Positions 42,448-51,675 of a DNA stretch of 64,000 bases are shown in pieces. Positions within the stretch are counted from its first letter, which is position 1. Every line of letters begins with the position of its first letter. Made by a program: the position numbers and the translations under genes. The notes beneath the pieces were generated by a model that worked only from the letters and a program-made list of their open reading frames with translations, made no database searches and was not told where the DNA came from. The stretch is taken from contig MEQB01000070.1 in assembly GCA_001770015.1 (NCBI GenBank), positions 1-64,000 on the forward strand, read 5' to 3'. Origin of the DNA: Bdellovibrionales bacterium RIFOXYC1_FULL_37_79 (GTDB taxonomy: Bacteria > Bdellovibrionota > Bacteriovoracia > Bacteriovoracales > Bacteriovoracaceae).

Positions 42448-43368
42448 TCAAGAAGGTATGTTTTCATATAACCTACCCTGGTAGGTATTCCTCTTACTCA
42501 TTTCAATTAGTAGGTTATTTAAAAAAGTACTATTTTTAATCTCCCACCGGGGGGAAATGAGTAGATCTATCGGAGTATCACTTAAAAGTCTTTGAATAAT
42601 AATTTGAGGATTCAAGTTTTCCAAAAATTCTATGATAATTTCCAAATATTCCTCCGCCCCCAGCGTTTTAAAGGGGGATTCTTGAAAAATCTCAAACAAT
42701 TTGGTCTCTCTTACTACATGAAGATTATGAACTTTTAAAAAATCAATCGGGTACTTTGATAAAATTTTTGCCGTTTCGATCCATTGCCTGGAACTTTCCC
42801 ACGGGAATCCCAAAATTATGTGGGTACATATTTGTATATTTCTATTTAAAGTAAGATTGATCGCATTTTCAAACGCCTGAAAATTATGCCCCCGATTAAT
42901 TTTGCTCAACGTTAAGTCGTAAACAGACTCCAGACCGTACTCAATAGTAATGTCAAATTTCTCAGTCAGATCTTCTAAAAAATCCAATTTTTCCTTATCA
43001 ATACAGTCGGGTCTGGTACCAATACAAAGACCAACCACTCCCTCAAAGGCCAAAGCTGTCTGATAGATTTCTTTCAGATAATCAAGGCAAGCGTATGTGT
43101 TAGTAAAAGACTGGAAATAAATAAAAAATTTATCAACTTTATATTTTTTTTTAGCAACTTCAATTCCAATTTTAATTTGTTCAGAAAGAGTAAGCGGACT
43201 TAATAGTCGGCGAGAAAAACTACTATTATTACAATAAATACAGCCCCCCACCGAAAGGGTTCCATCTCGATTGGGACATGTAAACCCTGCATCAACAGGA
43301 ATCTTTTGAACTCTCTGTCCGTATTTGTTTTTTATATAAGAAGAGTATTGATTATATCGGTGTTTCAT
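42448..43368 (-). CDS. Radical SAM protein, TIGR01212/YhcC family
   Basis: A 306-residue radical SAM protein. The cluster-binding cysteines C31, C43 and C46 (in C-P-N-R-D-G-T...G-G-C-I-Y-C) have the longer spacing that marks the YhcC/TIGR01212 family, not the usual CxxxCxxC. Y-F-Q-S-F-T-N-T-Y and G-T-R-P-D-C-I also match. The role of YhcC is not well known; the reaction cannot be predicted. Confidence 0.88.
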   Translation of the reverse strand: MKHRYNQYSSYIKNKYGQRVQKIPVDAGFTCPNRDGTLSVGGCIYCNNSSFSRRLLSPLTLSEQIKIGIEVAKKKYKVDKFFIYFQSFTNTYACLDYLKEIYQTALAFEGVVGLCIGTRPDCIDKEKLDFLEDLTEKFDITIEYGLESVYDLTLSKINRGHNFQAFENAINLTLNRNIQICTHIILGFPWESSRQWIETAKILSKYPIDFLKVHNLHVVRETKLFEIFQESPFKTLGAEEYLEIIIEFLENLNPQIIIQRLLSDTPIDLLISPRWEIKNSTFLNNLLIEMSKRNTYQGRLYENIPS

Positions 43369-43430
43369 TTTACTTTAAGTCTTTTAAACCTTATAAAAGC
43401 GAAAGTAAATAAATAGTGAGGAAATGAGGA

Positions 43431-43790
43431 ATGCAAAATTTAAATATTACCAAATTGATTGAGGAAATTCGCAAATTCGCCAAGGATAGAAACTGGGAGC
43501 AATACCATATTCCCAAAAACATATCGATGGCATTATCAGTTGAAGCTTCCGAGCTGGTAGAAATATTTCAGTGGCTAACCCCACAGGAATCATCCAACAT
43601 TAAAAATGACCCGACTCAAATTGAAAAAGTAAAAGATGAAATTGCTGATATTCTAGTTTATCTCGTTCGTATGATTGATTTGCTTGATATTGATGTTAAT
43701 GAAGCCTTATATAATAAAATGAAAAAAAACGCTCAGAAATATCCCGTAGATAAGGCTCATAGTAATGCCAAAAAATATGATGAGTACTAG
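43431..43790 (+). CDS. MazG-like nucleotide pyrophosphohydrolase
   Basis: A 119-residue all-helical NTP pyrophosphohydrolase. The metal site E38-x-x-E41-x-x-E44 (V-E-A-S-E-L-V-E) and E70/D73 (K-D-E-I-A-D-I) are intact. Short single-domain members of this type (RS21-C6-like) cut dCTP or modified nucleotides and so clean the pool. The ABC-F gene begins directly after its stop codon. Confidence 0.88.
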   Translation: MQNLNITKLIEEIRKFAKDRNWEQYHIPKNISMALSVEASELVEIFQWLTPQESSNIKNDPTQIEKVKDEIADILVYLVRMIDLLDIDVNEALYNKMKKNAQKYPVDKAHSNAKKYDEY

Positions 43791-45620
43791 ATGATTCAAA
43801 TTCATAATCTATCTAAATCTTTCGGCCCACAAGTTATTTTCGAAGATATCTCCTTATCGATGAGTAGTGGGGAAAAGTTGGGACTAGTGGGGAGAAATGG
43901 CAGCGGAAAATCGACCCTATTCTCAATGATCTGTGGCGAACAAGGATATGACAAAGGTTCCATTATCAGACCTAAAAATTATAACATTGGCGTTTTACCC
44001 CAATACCTCAAATTCACCCACGATACACTTTTACAAGAATGCACGAGTGTTCTATATGGAGAAAAAGAATTTGATGAATTTCGTGCCCAGAAAATATTGA
44101 TGGGACTCGGATTTACCGAGGAAGACTTTGCGAGAAATCCAATGCACTTTTCCGGAGGATTTCAGCTTCGGATCAATCTTACCAAATTACTTCTTCAGGA
44201 TTTTAATCTGATTTTACTGGATGAACCAAGTAACTATTTAGACATCACCAGTCTGAGATGGCTTAAAGATTTTCTTAGAAATTATAAAGGAGAGTTCATT
44301 TTAATTACTCATGATCGCTCCTTTATGGACTCAGTAATTACTCACGTTGCCGGAATCAATCGAAAGAAAATTAAGAAAGTCCAGGGAAATACGGAGAAGC
44401 TCTACGAGCAATGGAATTTGGAAGATGAGATCCATGAAAAAACCATGATCAATGTGGAAGCCAAAAGAAAAAATTTGGAGCAGTTTGTAAATAGATTCAA
44501 GGCCCAGGCTAACAAGGCCACTCAAGCGAAATCTAAAATGAAGCAAATTGCCAGACTTCCCATCATGGAAAAAATGACCAATGAAAGACTTCTGAGTTTT
44601 TCCTTCAATTATTATCCCACCAATTCAAAAGATTTTTTAGCTGCTAAGGATTTATGTTTCCATTATCCAGAAAGCCCGTGCATCATCAAGGATTTCAATT
44701 ATCAAATCTTTAACGGTGATCGAATTGCAATCATCGGGAAAAACGGAAAAGGCAAATCAACCCTGCTTAATCTACTGGGCGGAATACTAAATGGACAAAG
44801 TGGAATGCTTAAAAAAGCCACCGATCTTCGGGTAGGCCACTTTGGACAAACCAATATTTTAAATTTAACTCTGACCAATACAATCATAGAAGAAATTCAA
44901 AGCTCAAATGGAGATTTGAGTAACAAGGAAATTCGAAGTATCTGCGGAGCCATGGCATTCGAAGGGGATCTTGCTGAAAAGAAAATTTCAGTACTTTCTG
45001 GAGGAGAAAAAAGTCGTGTTCTTCTTGGAAAAATTTTGGCCCTGAAAACCAATCTCCTTCTGCTCGATGAACCAACCAACCATTTGGATATTGAATCCAT
45101 TGAAATAATCATGAATCAACTTGAGTCCTACGAGGGCGCTGTCGTGATGGTAAGCCATAACGAAGGCATTTTAAGATCTTTTGCTAATCGCCTGGTTATC
45201 TTTCAAAACAACGATATAAATTGCTTTGAAGGAGACTATGATTACTTTCTTGATAAAATTGGCTGGCCGGATGAAGACAATGAAAAAAATATAAAAAAGA
45301 AAGGATCAAGACAGCAGTCCAAGCAAAGAAGAAGCGAGATCATCAAGGAAAGATCCAAAGTATTAAAACCGCTTAAAGACAGAATCGATTTCCTAGAAAA
45401 CGAAATATCCAAACTGGAAAAAGATCTAAAATTTTATAACGACGACATCATCAAGGCATCAGAAACCAGTGACGCCCAGAAAATTAAAAATCTGTCTATA
45501 CATATTGATATCGCCCACAAAAAGATTGAAAAAAACTTTAACGAACTAACCGAGATCATGCCTGAGTATGAAACTTTAGAGAAAAAATATCAAAGTCTAC
45601 TCGAAGAGGATGATGGATAG
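43791..45620 (+). CDS. ABC-F family ATPase (ribosome-associated)
   Basis: A 609-residue protein with two ABC domains and no membrane part. Walker A motifs are G-R-N-G-S-G-K-S-T and G-K-N-G-K-G-K-S-T, and Walker B motifs are L-I-L-L-D-E-P-S-N-Y-L-D and L-L-L-L-D-E-P-T-N-H-L-D. Signatures are F-S-G-G-F-Q-L-R and L-S-G-G-E-K-S-R. The charged linker between the domains and a C-terminal coiled coil (about 495-600) match Uup/YheS-like members, which act on ribosomes. The precise subgroup is not settled by eye. Cotranscribed with the MazG-like gene. Confidence 0.9.
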   Translation: MIQIHNLSKSFGPQVIFEDISLSMSSGEKLGLVGRNGSGKSTLFSMICGEQGYDKGSIIRPKNYNIGVLPQYLKFTHDTLLQECTSVLYGEKEFDEFRAQKILMGLGFTEEDFARNPMHFSGGFQLRINLTKLLLQDFNLILLDEPSNYLDITSLRWLKDFLRNYKGEFILITHDRSFMDSVITHVAGINRKKIKKVQGNTEKLYEQWNLEDEIHEKTMINVEAKRKNLEQFVNRFKAQANKATQAKSKMKQIARLPIMEKMTNERLLSFSFNYYPTNSKDFLAAKDLCFHYPESPCIIKDFNYQIFNGDRIAIIGKNGKGKSTLLNLLGGILNGQSGMLKKATDLRVGHFGQTNILNLTLTNTIIEEIQSSNGDLSNKEIRSICGAMAFEGDLAEKKISVLSGGEKSRVLLGKILALKTNLLLLDEPTNHLDIESIEIIMNQLESYEGAVVMVSHNEGILRSFANRLVIFQNNDINCFEGDYDYFLDKIGWPDEDNEKNIKKKGSRQQSKQRRSEIIKERSKVLKPLKDRIDFLENEISKLEKDLKFYNDDIIKASETSDAQKIKNLSIHIDIAHKKIEKNFNELTEIMPEYETLEKKYQSLLEEDDG

Positions 45621-45783
45621 GCTGTCGGCGGTATCTTTAAAATAAACATTATCCAATATTAAAATTAAGTAAAAGTTTTTTAGCTTGATAGTTTTTTTAA
45701 TATAATTTTGATATTTTTTGTCTTAGAATGGGCAATAATAAGCTCAATATTTTTTTATAAACTCAACCTTGCAGGGGTTTTTA

Positions 45784-46632
45784 ATGTTTAAATACTTTAT
45801 ATTTTTGATAGGCTCTATGTTACTAATCTGTGCAGTACTCGCTAGCGAAGTAGATTTGAGATCAGAAATGCCTCCAATTAAAGGTCAAGGTAAGAGGGGT
45901 ACATGTAGCGTTTTCGCAGCAACATCCATTATAGAATTCCTACTTAAAAAAAATGCAGGTTATTATATAAATCTTTCCGAAGAATATAATTATTGGGCTT
46001 CAAAAAAATATACCTTAACAAATCCATTGTTAAAAACTTATGAAGGCGTTGATGCGCTAGCAGGTTATTTGGCACTAGAAGGGTATAAATTTGGAGTAGT
46101 ATTTGAAAGTGATTTTCCGTATCAATTTAATAATCGATTTCAACTTAATGATCCAACTTGCATAATTATTGATGGTTTATATGTCAATCAATGTTTTACA
46201 TATGAACCCCCTGATGATGTTCCTGTGAAAAAATATAAAATTGAGACCCAATATATTCAAAAAGAGAATATTGCCCAGTTTATTATCAAAAATAAAAAGC
46301 CAGTTCTTATTAATATTCTTTGGTGCTACGACGTAATTAACCAAGCTACTGGAAGAATTAGTATGCCTTCCGAAGAAGATCTTAAAAATTGTGGAGGACA
46401 TGTTATAACCTTGGTTGGTTATAATGAAAACAATAATGAATTCATTTTTAGAAACTCTTGGGGTGAAAGCTGGGGGGATCATGGTTATGGCTATATCCCT
46501 GAACAATACATTAATCAACATTGTGAAACTTGCTCCCAATTGAGTCACTTGGAAGATTATTCAGAAAACGCTCAAGAATTATATATTAAAGCAAGCAAAG
46601 GAATTTCAGCAGAACTTATAGATTTGCCTTAA
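45784..46632 (+). CDS. Exported papain-like (C1) cysteine protease
   Basis: A 282-residue protein starting at ATG 45784 (CAGGGG ahead), with a signal peptide (1-20). The catalytic set is Q35 and C41 (in G-Q-G-K-R-G-T-C), H206 (G-G-H-V-I-T-L-V-G-Y) and N224 (R-N-S-W-G-E-S-W-G). Residue 42 is Ser where papains have Trp. There is almost no propeptide: the domain begins with D-L-R-S-E-M-P right after the signal, so activation control differs from the protease at 10439. Probably secreted or periplasmic. Confidence 0.8.
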   Translation: MFKYFIFLIGSMLLICAVLASEVDLRSEMPPIKGQGKRGTCSVFAATSIIEFLLKKNAGYYINLSEEYNYWASKKYTLTNPLLKTYEGVDALAGYLALEGYKFGVVFESDFPYQFNNRFQLNDPTCIIIDGLYVNQCFTYEPPDDVPVKKYKIETQYIQKENIAQFIIKNKKPVLINILWCYDVINQATGRISMPSEEDLKNCGGHVITLVGYNENNNEFIFRNSWGESWGDHGYGYIPEQYINQHCETCSQLSHLEDYSENAQELYIKASKGISAELIDLP

Positions 46633-46796
46633 GATTTTTTTAACTTATCAGAATTTAGAAATTGAAAACCGTGTGAACCAATTTGGGAAACGTATTTCAA
46701 CCATTTCAAAGTCACGCTATATCTATCTTCGCCTTAAAACATATATTTCCGGTACTCCATCCGAAATAAAAATCTGTCTGGGATTGCAAATAAAAA

Positions 46797-47630
46797 CTAG
46801 GGATGAAGATATATTCTTTCTAAAAATGATATCCCCCGATCTCCTATATACTGATCTTCAATTTTATATACAGGATCGGACAAGGCTTCTTGCAAAGTTA
46901 TATAATTCCACTTTTCTTTCTTATACCATTCCAAGAGTTTCTCCAGGTAATCTGAATTTAAAAGGTTCATATGAATGAGCAAAACATGCTTTATATTGCG
47001 ACCCAGCTTATTGTTTGCCATCAATTCAAAAAAATATGTTTTCTCCTTCATGTGCTCAAGATAATTGATCCCTATTTTTTTCATTTTATTTTTATCTTGA
47101 TTAAAAAAAGCTTTTTCATAGTCATCATTGTACATCCATTCATCGTTATCAATGGAAACGTGAGCAATCGCATAATGTTTTTCAAGCAAAAAATTTTTCA
47201 TAGTTTCTTTTTTATATTGAGTTTCACCTTGATGAAGCATGGGATATCTAAAATATTTAGGTTCACTTAACCACGATTCAAGAATTTTCTCTCCTTTCAT
47301 AACATCATTACAATAAAAATCAATCGTAACGTGTTTATAATACGGATGGGAATAGGTATGATTCCCAATTAAATGTCCTTTGGCCAACAGGGTGTTAAGC
47401 ATATAATGATTATGACTTGCAACCTCCTTCCCTATAACAAACCCAACAATTTTTATATTAAACTTATCAAGAGTGTTTAATATTTTATTAAAAATTATTT
47501 CCTGCTGCTTTTTTGTAAATGCACTGGCATGGACTATAGGTAAGTCATCAATTGTTACAGCCAATTCCTTGGAAAAAACGATCTTTGGAAAAATTGCCAT
47601 AACAAATAATATAATTATTAACTTTTCCAT
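46797..47630 (-). CDS. Exported polysaccharide deacetylase (CE4)
   Basis: A 277-residue protein with a signal peptide (1-20, cut after V-F-S), then a NodB-type deacetylase domain. The catalytic and metal residues are D28-D29 in T-I-D-D-L-P (usually T-F-D-D-G) and H91-x-x-x-H95 in G-N-H-T-Y-S-H-P. F-R-Y-P-M-L-H-Q-G-E completes the site. It should remove acetyl groups from peptidoglycan or another GlcNAc polymer. Start 47630 has GGAG six bases ahead. Predatory relatives use such enzymes to mark prey wall; that role here is inference. Confidence 0.82.
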   Translation of the reverse strand: MEKLIIILFVMAIFPKIVFSKELAVTIDDLPIVHASAFTKKQQEIIFNKILNTLDKFNIKIVGFVIGKEVASHNHYMLNTLLAKGHLIGNHTYSHPYYKHVTIDFYCNDVMKGEKILESWLSEPKYFRYPMLHQGETQYKKETMKNFLLEKHYAIAHVSIDNDEWMYNDDYEKAFFNQDKNKMKKIGINYLEHMKEKTYFFELMANNKLGRNIKHVLLIHMNLLNSDYLEKLLEWYKKEKWNYITLQEALSDPVYKIEDQYIGDRGISFLERIYLHP

Positions 47631-47642
47631 ATTGCACTCCAT

Positions 47643-48098
47643 GTTTATTATGAATGATGTTACCCGTTTTCAACCATAATTGTCGATTAGTAAAATTAAC
47701 TCTATGGAAAAATAAATAAAGCGTACACATTCGCTCTTTTTGATAATTAATTCATCACCAGGACTTATCATCAATAAAGTAACTGCGATTCTTCAATGGT
47801 ATTTTTATGGATATCCGTACTCACTATCTCTCAATGTGTAATATGAACATGGGTATCAATTTCAGTTATACTCTTCCAGAAATTTTTCAAATAATCCCCT
47901 TGGCATACTAATAAAAGGCACTATAAAATAATCTCAAATAAGAATACCTGTATCATTATTTAAGACGCAAGCGAGACAAATATTTGTTGAACAGTTTGTT
48001 TTTGAAATGTGGTATAAGTAGCAAGTACCATAGTTAACTCAGAAGGATAATTAAGCATTTGCAAAAGAAAATAGATGAACTTTGCTAGGGAGATTAAG
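47643..48098. other. Intergenic stretch without recognised content
   Basis: About 450 bases between the divergent deacetylase gene and the VOC-like gene. I see no open frame of weight, no tRNA fold and no clear terminator. It probably holds promoters for both sides. Confidence 0.4.
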
Positions 48099-48467
48099 AT
48101 GTATAAAATGACTTCATATATTGTTTGCCATGAAAATATTAATAAGGTTAGAAATTTTTTGCGAAAGTTTTTTGAAGAAAAGGCGGATAGATATAATCAC
48201 GCTGAATGGATCACTTTTAGGATACCTAACACAAGTTTTACCTTGAATTTGATGACTGGACAGGATCAACTTCTCACTCAAAATTATACTATGGAGATTC
48301 AATGTTCTTCATTAAAAGAGCTGGAAAAACTTGCTTTTAAGCATAAAAAAAAGATTCATAAATTTAAGGCAACTAAGGCGCAGAAAGATTATATGTATAA
48401 TTTTATAACCGTTAATGGGCCCTGCGGTATATGTAAAGTTGATGCCAGTTTTTCTGAGGATTTGTAG
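48099..48467 (+). CDS. Small VOC/glyoxalase-like protein
   Basis: A 122-residue protein starting at ATG 48099 (GGAG six bases ahead). The beta-alpha pattern (Y-I-V-C-H-E-N, W-I-T-F-R-I-P, T-L-N-L-M-T-G, Y-T-M-E-I-Q-C) fits one vicinal-oxygen-chelate half domain pair. The metal ligands are not clear, so function is uncertain. It is 9 bases ahead of the HIT gene and likely co-expressed with it. Confidence 0.55.
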   Translation: MYKMTSYIVCHENINKVRNFLRKFFEEKADRYNHAEWITFRIPNTSFTLNLMTGQDQLLTQNYTMEIQCSSLKELEKLAFKHKKKIHKFKATKAQKDYMYNFITVNGPCGICKVDASFSEDL

Positions 48468-48476
48468 GGGAATATT

Positions 48477-48866
48477 ATGATTTGTACTCTCTGTTATGAT
48501 TTTTTAAAAAAAGATGATTTAATTTTTGATGAAAATGAAACATGTTTTTATGTTGAGCTTCCTCATGAGATTTTGGAATATTCAAGAATGATTTTGCCAA
48601 AAAGATGCGCTGAGACTGTTTTTGATTTAAATGAAGAAGAAATAAAAGATACTTTTAGATTGTTAAATAAACATAAAAAAAGAATTCAAGATGAATTATC
48701 TCCTGAAGGTTTTAATGTTGGTTGGAATTGTTATCCGACAGGGGGGCAAGATACACCACATGCACATCTTCATTTAATCCCACGTTTTTCTGATGAGCCA
48801 TTTGCTGGAAAAGGAATTCGGTATTGGTTTAAATCAGAAGAAAATTGTAGAGTCACATTAAAATAG
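48477..48866 (+). CDS. HIT-family nucleotide-binding protein
   Basis: A 129-residue histidine-triad protein: H95-A-H97-L-H99-L with G-W-N-C-Y-P-T-G-G-Q upstream. It also has C-T-L-C at the N-terminus, as in zinc-bearing HIT proteins. Members hydrolyse or transfer nucleotidyl groups, for example on AMP-lysine or dinucleoside polyphosphates. Substrate unknown. Normal length. Confidence 0.85.
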   Translation: MICTLCYDFLKKDDLIFDENETCFYVELPHEILEYSRMILPKRCAETVFDLNEEEIKDTFRLLNKHKKRIQDELSPEGFNVGWNCYPTGGQDTPHAHLHLIPRFSDEPFAGKGIRYWFKSEENCRVTLK

Positions 48867-48930
48867 AGGAGAAATACTAAATTGCAAGATTTTAAATCAA
48901 TCATATATTTTAATTCTTTGGGCGGTATTT

Positions 48931-49251
48931 ATGAAAATTTTTGTCTGGATATTTATTTTACTTATCAACATTTTTTCTGCTTATGCTGGGGATAACAAGA
49001 AAGTTATCAAACTTGATCAGTTGGGCAAGGTTCAAGCGGATAAAATTGAAAAAACAGAACCGAAGGAAAAACCTGCTGATAAAGGTTCTTCTGTAAAAGT
49101 ATCCATGACCTGTAAGGATGAATCAGGAATCAACCTTAAGGAAGGTGACGCGGGCTACATAGAATGTTTAAATAAAACCCCGTCCAACGTAAAAAATTTG
49201 AAAGGTAATAACACCAATCAAAAATCCTTAAATTTTTCATTTGGTGATTAA
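48931..49251 (+). CDS. Small exported protein
   Basis: A 106-residue protein with a signal peptide (1-19, cut after A-Y-A). The mature part is rich in Lys, Asp, Glu and Asn, with two cysteines, and is probably partly disordered. No family recognised. It lies between the HIT gene and glyS. Confidence 0.55.
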   Translation: MKIFVWIFILLINIFSAYAGDNKKVIKLDQLGKVQADKIEKTEPKEKPADKGSSVKVSMTCKDESGINLKEGDAGYIECLNKTPSNVKNLKGNNTNQKSLNFSFGD

Positions 49252-49374
49252 TAAAAAAACATGACTAATTTCATCAACCATTGTATTTTGACTTAAAGTA
49301 AGTATCTGTTTATTTACATAAACTTGCCGTATTCGATCTGTAGAAAAATCAAGTATAATCAGAGTGGACTTTTA

Positions 49375-50712
49375 ATGGGAGAACATATCGTGAGTGAAAC
49401 TAATTTAAAAAGCATGAGTGAACTGGTTAGTCTTTGTAAAAGAAGAGGCTTTGTATTTCAAAGCTCGGAAGTCTATGGCGGAATTGGCTCTTGTTGGGAC
49501 TACGGCCCACTGGGCGTTGAACTTAAAAATAATTTAAAACAAAGCTGGTGGAAAAGCATGACTTTAAGGGATGATGTTGTTGGTCTTGATGCTTCTATTT
49601 TAATGCATCCCCTGGTATGGAAAGCCTCTGGACACGTTGATACTTTTTCTGACCCTCTAGTTGATTGCAAAAATTGTAAACAGCGCTTTCGTGCTGATCA
49701 TATCGATCTTAAAAAACCTTGCCCCAATTGTGGCACCAGGGATAGTCTCACTGAACCAAGGGAATTTAATCTTATGTTTAAAACCCAAATGGGGCCGGTG
49801 GAGGATGCTTCAAGCATGGTTTATCTAAGGCCAGAAACTGCCCAGGGGATTTTTGTCAATTTTCTAAATGTTCAAACTACCATGAGAAAAAAGATTCCTT
49901 TTGGTATCGCCCAGATTGGCAAGGCCTTTAGAAATGAAATCACTCCTGGTAATTTTATTTTTAGAACCAGGGAGTTCGAACAAATGGAAATGCAATATTT
50001 TGTTGCTCCTGGCACTCAACGAGATTTTTTCAATATGTGGCAAGAACTTAGATGGAACTGGCATGTTAGTAACGGTATGCGATCAGAAAAGATGAAATGG
50101 TTTCAACATCCAGAAGATAAACTCGCCCACTATGCGGATCTGGCTTTTGATGTTTATTATGAATTTCCCATGGGCTGGGATGAAATTGAAGGGATTCATT
50201 CAAGAACAGATTTTGATCTAAAAGGACATCAAGAATTATCTGGAAAAAAACTGGAATATGTAGATCAGGCAACCAACCAGAAATATCTTCCCTACGTTGT
50301 GGAAACCTCAGTGGGTTGTGATCGAACTCTCCTGGCCTTGATGTGTGATGCCTACAGGACAGAAAACGAGGGTGATAAGGAAAACGAAAGGGTTGTATTA
50401 AAATTTCATCCCAAACTTGCTCCTATCAAAGCTGCCATCTTACCTCTTATGAAAAAACCTGAGCTTGAAGAAGTCGCCAGCAAACTCCATAAGGATCTCC
50501 AGGAAAACTATAAAACTGATTATGATGTAACTGCTTCAATTGGAAAGAGATATCGAAGACAAGATGAAATAGGAACACCTTATTGCATCACTATTGATTA
50601 CGATACCCTTCAAGACCAAGCAGTGACAATTCGAGAGAGGGATTCCATGACTCAAGAACGGATAGCACTTGCTAATGTAAAAAAATATCTAATGGAGAAG
50701 TTTAAATTCTAG
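49375..50712 (+). CDS. glyS: Glycyl-tRNA synthetase (alpha2 type)
   Basis: A single-chain class II synthetase of 445 residues, the dimeric type found in archaea, eukaryotes and some bacteria, not the alpha2-beta2 GlyQ/GlyS form of E. coli. Motifs: [10 protein letters not shown] at the start, a zinc site (C-K-N-C and C-P-N-C), [16 protein letters not shown] and an anticodon-binding end. The start may also be GTG 49390, which has GGAG eight bases before it. Confidence 0.93.
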   Translation: MGEHIVSETNLKSMSELVSLCKRRGFVFQSSEVYGGIGSCWDYGPLGVELKNNLKQSWWKSMTLRDDVVGLDASILMHPLVWKASGHVDTFSDPLVDCKNCKQRFRADHIDLKKPCPNCGTRDSLTEPREFNLMFKTQMGPVEDASSMVYLRPETAQGIFVNFLNVQTTMRKKIPFGIAQIGKAFRNEITPGNFIFRTREFEQMEMQYFVAPGTQRDFFNMWQELRWNWHVSNGMRSEKMKWFQHPEDKLAHYADLAFDVYYEFPMGWDEIEGIHSRTDFDLKGHQELSGKKLEYVDQATNQKYLPYVVETSVGCDRTLLALMCDAYRTENEGDKENERVVLKFHPKLAPIKAAILPLMKKPELEEVASKLHKDLQENYKTDYDVTASIGKRYRRQDEIGTPYCITIDYDTLQDQAVTIRERDSMTQERIALANVKKYLMEKFKF

Positions 50713-50713
50713 T

Positions 50714-51640
50714 ATGCAAGAATTACAAATGCTCGCCATTAACCTGATGAGAAACCAAACTTTTGATGCTTTGGCTGTTGGGGTGATTGATTTCAAGGCC
50801 CATGCCTACAAATGTTTTGAAATACATGACAAAAATATCTTTTCCCAAACACCAGAACTTTATTTTGACCTGGCCAGTTTAACCAAACCGATGACACTAG
50901 CGGCGAACTATCTACTGCACCCTGAGTGGTTTACCAAGGAGATGATCCTTTTACTAAACCATCGAGGTGGATTACCGGCATGGGGACGATTAACCGGCAG
51001 ACTGTCCGTCGATTATTGGCGAAAACAGATCAGCGCTTATAAAATCAAAGAATCCGAAACTCTCTATTCCGATTACTCCGCTTTGCGCCTAATGATTGAA
51101 ATTGAAAAAACGACTGGTCAACCTTTCAAAGCACTGTGTTCAACATATTTAGATAACGAAATGAAATTTTGGAAGGACATTGAAGATAAATCCAAATGTC
51201 CCATAACCGGAATTCGTAAATCAAGACCTATTCAAGGTGTTGTACACGATGATAATGCTCACATTATTTCTGATTTTTGTTCCCACGCAGGGTTATTTGG
51301 AACCATCAATGGAATTTGTAAAACTCTCCTCACTCTTGAAACCAAGAAAAATCTTACACATTTTATGCAAGGAGAATTTGATAAAAATAACCACGAAAGA
51401 TACCTAGCGGGATGGGATACCATAGAGGATTATGCCAACACATTGGCAGGAGATGGGGCAGGATTTAAAACCTTTGGGCATCTGGGATTTACAGGTACAT
51501 CAATCTGGATTGATTCTGAGAAGCAAATCGGACACGTTATCTTAACTAATGCCACTCGTGACAATTGGTATGACCGTAAAGGTCTTAATGAGCTTCGAAA
51601 AGCTCTGGGTAAATATATTTGGCATAAACGTTTTTTTTAA
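50714..51640 (+). CDS. Serine hydrolase, beta-lactamase/PBP-like fold
   Basis: A 308-residue protein with the three motifs of class C beta-lactamase-like hydrolases: S55-L-T-K58, Y118-S-D120 and H256-L-G258. G-V-V-H-D-D-N-A-H and H-A-G-L-F-G-T are typical of the EstB/YbbE-like esterase branch. There is no signal peptide, so it may be cytoplasmic. It follows glyS by one base and precedes mpl; a role in peptidoglycan fragment handling is possible but not shown. Confidence 0.82.
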   Translation: MQELQMLAINLMRNQTFDALAVGVIDFKAHAYKCFEIHDKNIFSQTPELYFDLASLTKPMTLAANYLLHPEWFTKEMILLLNHRGGLPAWGRLTGRLSVDYWRKQISAYKIKESETLYSDYSALRLMIEIEKTTGQPFKALCSTYLDNEMKFWKDIEDKSKCPITGIRKSRPIQGVVHDDNAHIISDFCSHAGLFGTINGICKTLLTLETKKNLTHFMQGEFDKNNHERYLAGWDTIEDYANTLAGDGAGFKTFGHLGFTGTSIWIDSEKQIGHVILTNATRDNWYDRKGLNELRKALGKYIWHKRFF

Positions 51641-51675
51641 AAAAATTATTATGTTTTATTACAAGGATGTTGAGG

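Noticed and set aside
46673-46978. Plus-strand open frame of 101 codons
   Set aside because: It overlaps the convergent deacetylase gene, has no ribosome site, and its codon pattern follows the other strand.
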